Below, one piece after another: positions 6,603-6,721 of a stretch of DNA of 6,721 nt (position 1 is its first letter; each line of letters begins with the position of its first letter). A program made the translations under genes and the position numbers. A model generated the notes under the pieces. The model worked only from the letters and a program-made list of their open reading frames with translations. It was not told the origin of the DNA and made no database searches. Origin of the DNA: Methanothrix sp. (lineage in GTDB: Archaea; Halobacteriota; Methanosarcinia; Methanotrichales; Methanotrichaceae); NCBI GenBank assembly GCA_028688535.1, contig JAQTXY010000112.1, positions 1-6,721 on the forward strand, written 5' to 3'.

Positions 6603-6721
6603 ATGGACGAGAAGACAGAGGAGGCCCAGGAACCAGAGGAAACCGCCAAGACAGACATAAAAAACAAGGATCGGATTGAGAACTGTCTCTTGAGATTATG
6701 TGCCGTTATAAATGGAACGTG
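6603..6721 (+). CDS. 5' end of an unrecognised acidic protein, cut off by the window
   Basis: An open frame starts at the ATG at 6603 and runs off the right edge after 39 full codons. Residues 1-24 are very hydrophilic and glutamate/lysine-rich (MDEKTEEAQEPEE at the start), probably a disordered tail. A more ordered segment with two cysteines (IENCLLRLCAVING) follows. GGAGGAG sits directly before it, ending 1 nt from the ATG (3 nt if counted from GGAGG), which is unusually tight; a TTG at 6591 is an alternative start but would precede that site. It is 44 nt after the cbiB stop on the same strand, so it may continue the cobamide operon. I do not recognise the family. Methanogen cobamide clusters often continue with cobZ, cobS or cobY, but nothing visible identifies any of them here. 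Confidence 0.55.
   Translation, partial: MDEKTEEAQEPEETAKTDIKNKDRIENCLLRLCAVINGT

Noticed and set aside
6197..6679. 160-codon plus-strand frame overlapping the end of cbiB and the next gene
   Set aside because: It lies in another frame of cbiB, whose conserved SPNSGWPM motif is there; its Pro/Trp/Cys-rich translation looks like out-of-frame reading.

Overview
The window looks like part of a methanogenic archaeon's chromosome. The best guess at genus is Methanothrix (Methanosaeta), an acetate-using methanogen. The assignment rests on the archaeal-type CODH/ACS subunits (CdhA with two extra ferredoxin motifs, CdhC without the bacterial ACS N-terminal domain, and a separate CdhB epsilon subunit), on TATA-type AT-rich promoter elements, and on strong GGAGG ribosome-binding sites. 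Genus level is a recollection-based inference, because no search was run. Coding density is high and no mobile element, repeat array, tRNA or rRNA was seen.

Left part (1-4051, minus strand): the start of a cdh operon in the order cdhA-cdhB-cdhC, with gaps of 20 and 31 nt. It encodes the nickel-iron CO dehydrogenase subunit alpha, the small epsilon subunit, and the acetyl-CoA synthase/decarbonylase subunit beta. cdhC runs off the left edge of the window after 339 codons. The corrinoid iron-sulfur protein genes (cdhD, cdhE) usually follow in related archaea but lie outside.

Middle (4052-4317): a divergent intergenic region with two AT-rich TATA-like elements and an 8-bp palindrome. It must hold the promoters for both directions.

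Right part (4318-6721, plus strand): a compact cobamide (vitamin B12-type) set. It holds a CobD-like L-threonine-O-3-phosphate decarboxylase, an overlapping 80-residue cysteine-rich protein, CbiB (adenosylcobinamide-phosphate synthase), and the first 39 codons of an unrecognised acidic protein. CobD makes aminopropanol phosphate and CbiB attaches it to the corrin ring.

The two halves fit together: the CODH/ACS complex passes the methyl group of acetyl-CoA to a corrinoid protein, so the cell needs cobamide wherever it makes this complex. The least ordinary point is the cysteine-rich protein. As I recall, an equivalent metal-binding region is fused to the C-terminus of CobD in Methanosarcina mazei, whereas here it is a separate, overlapping gene.
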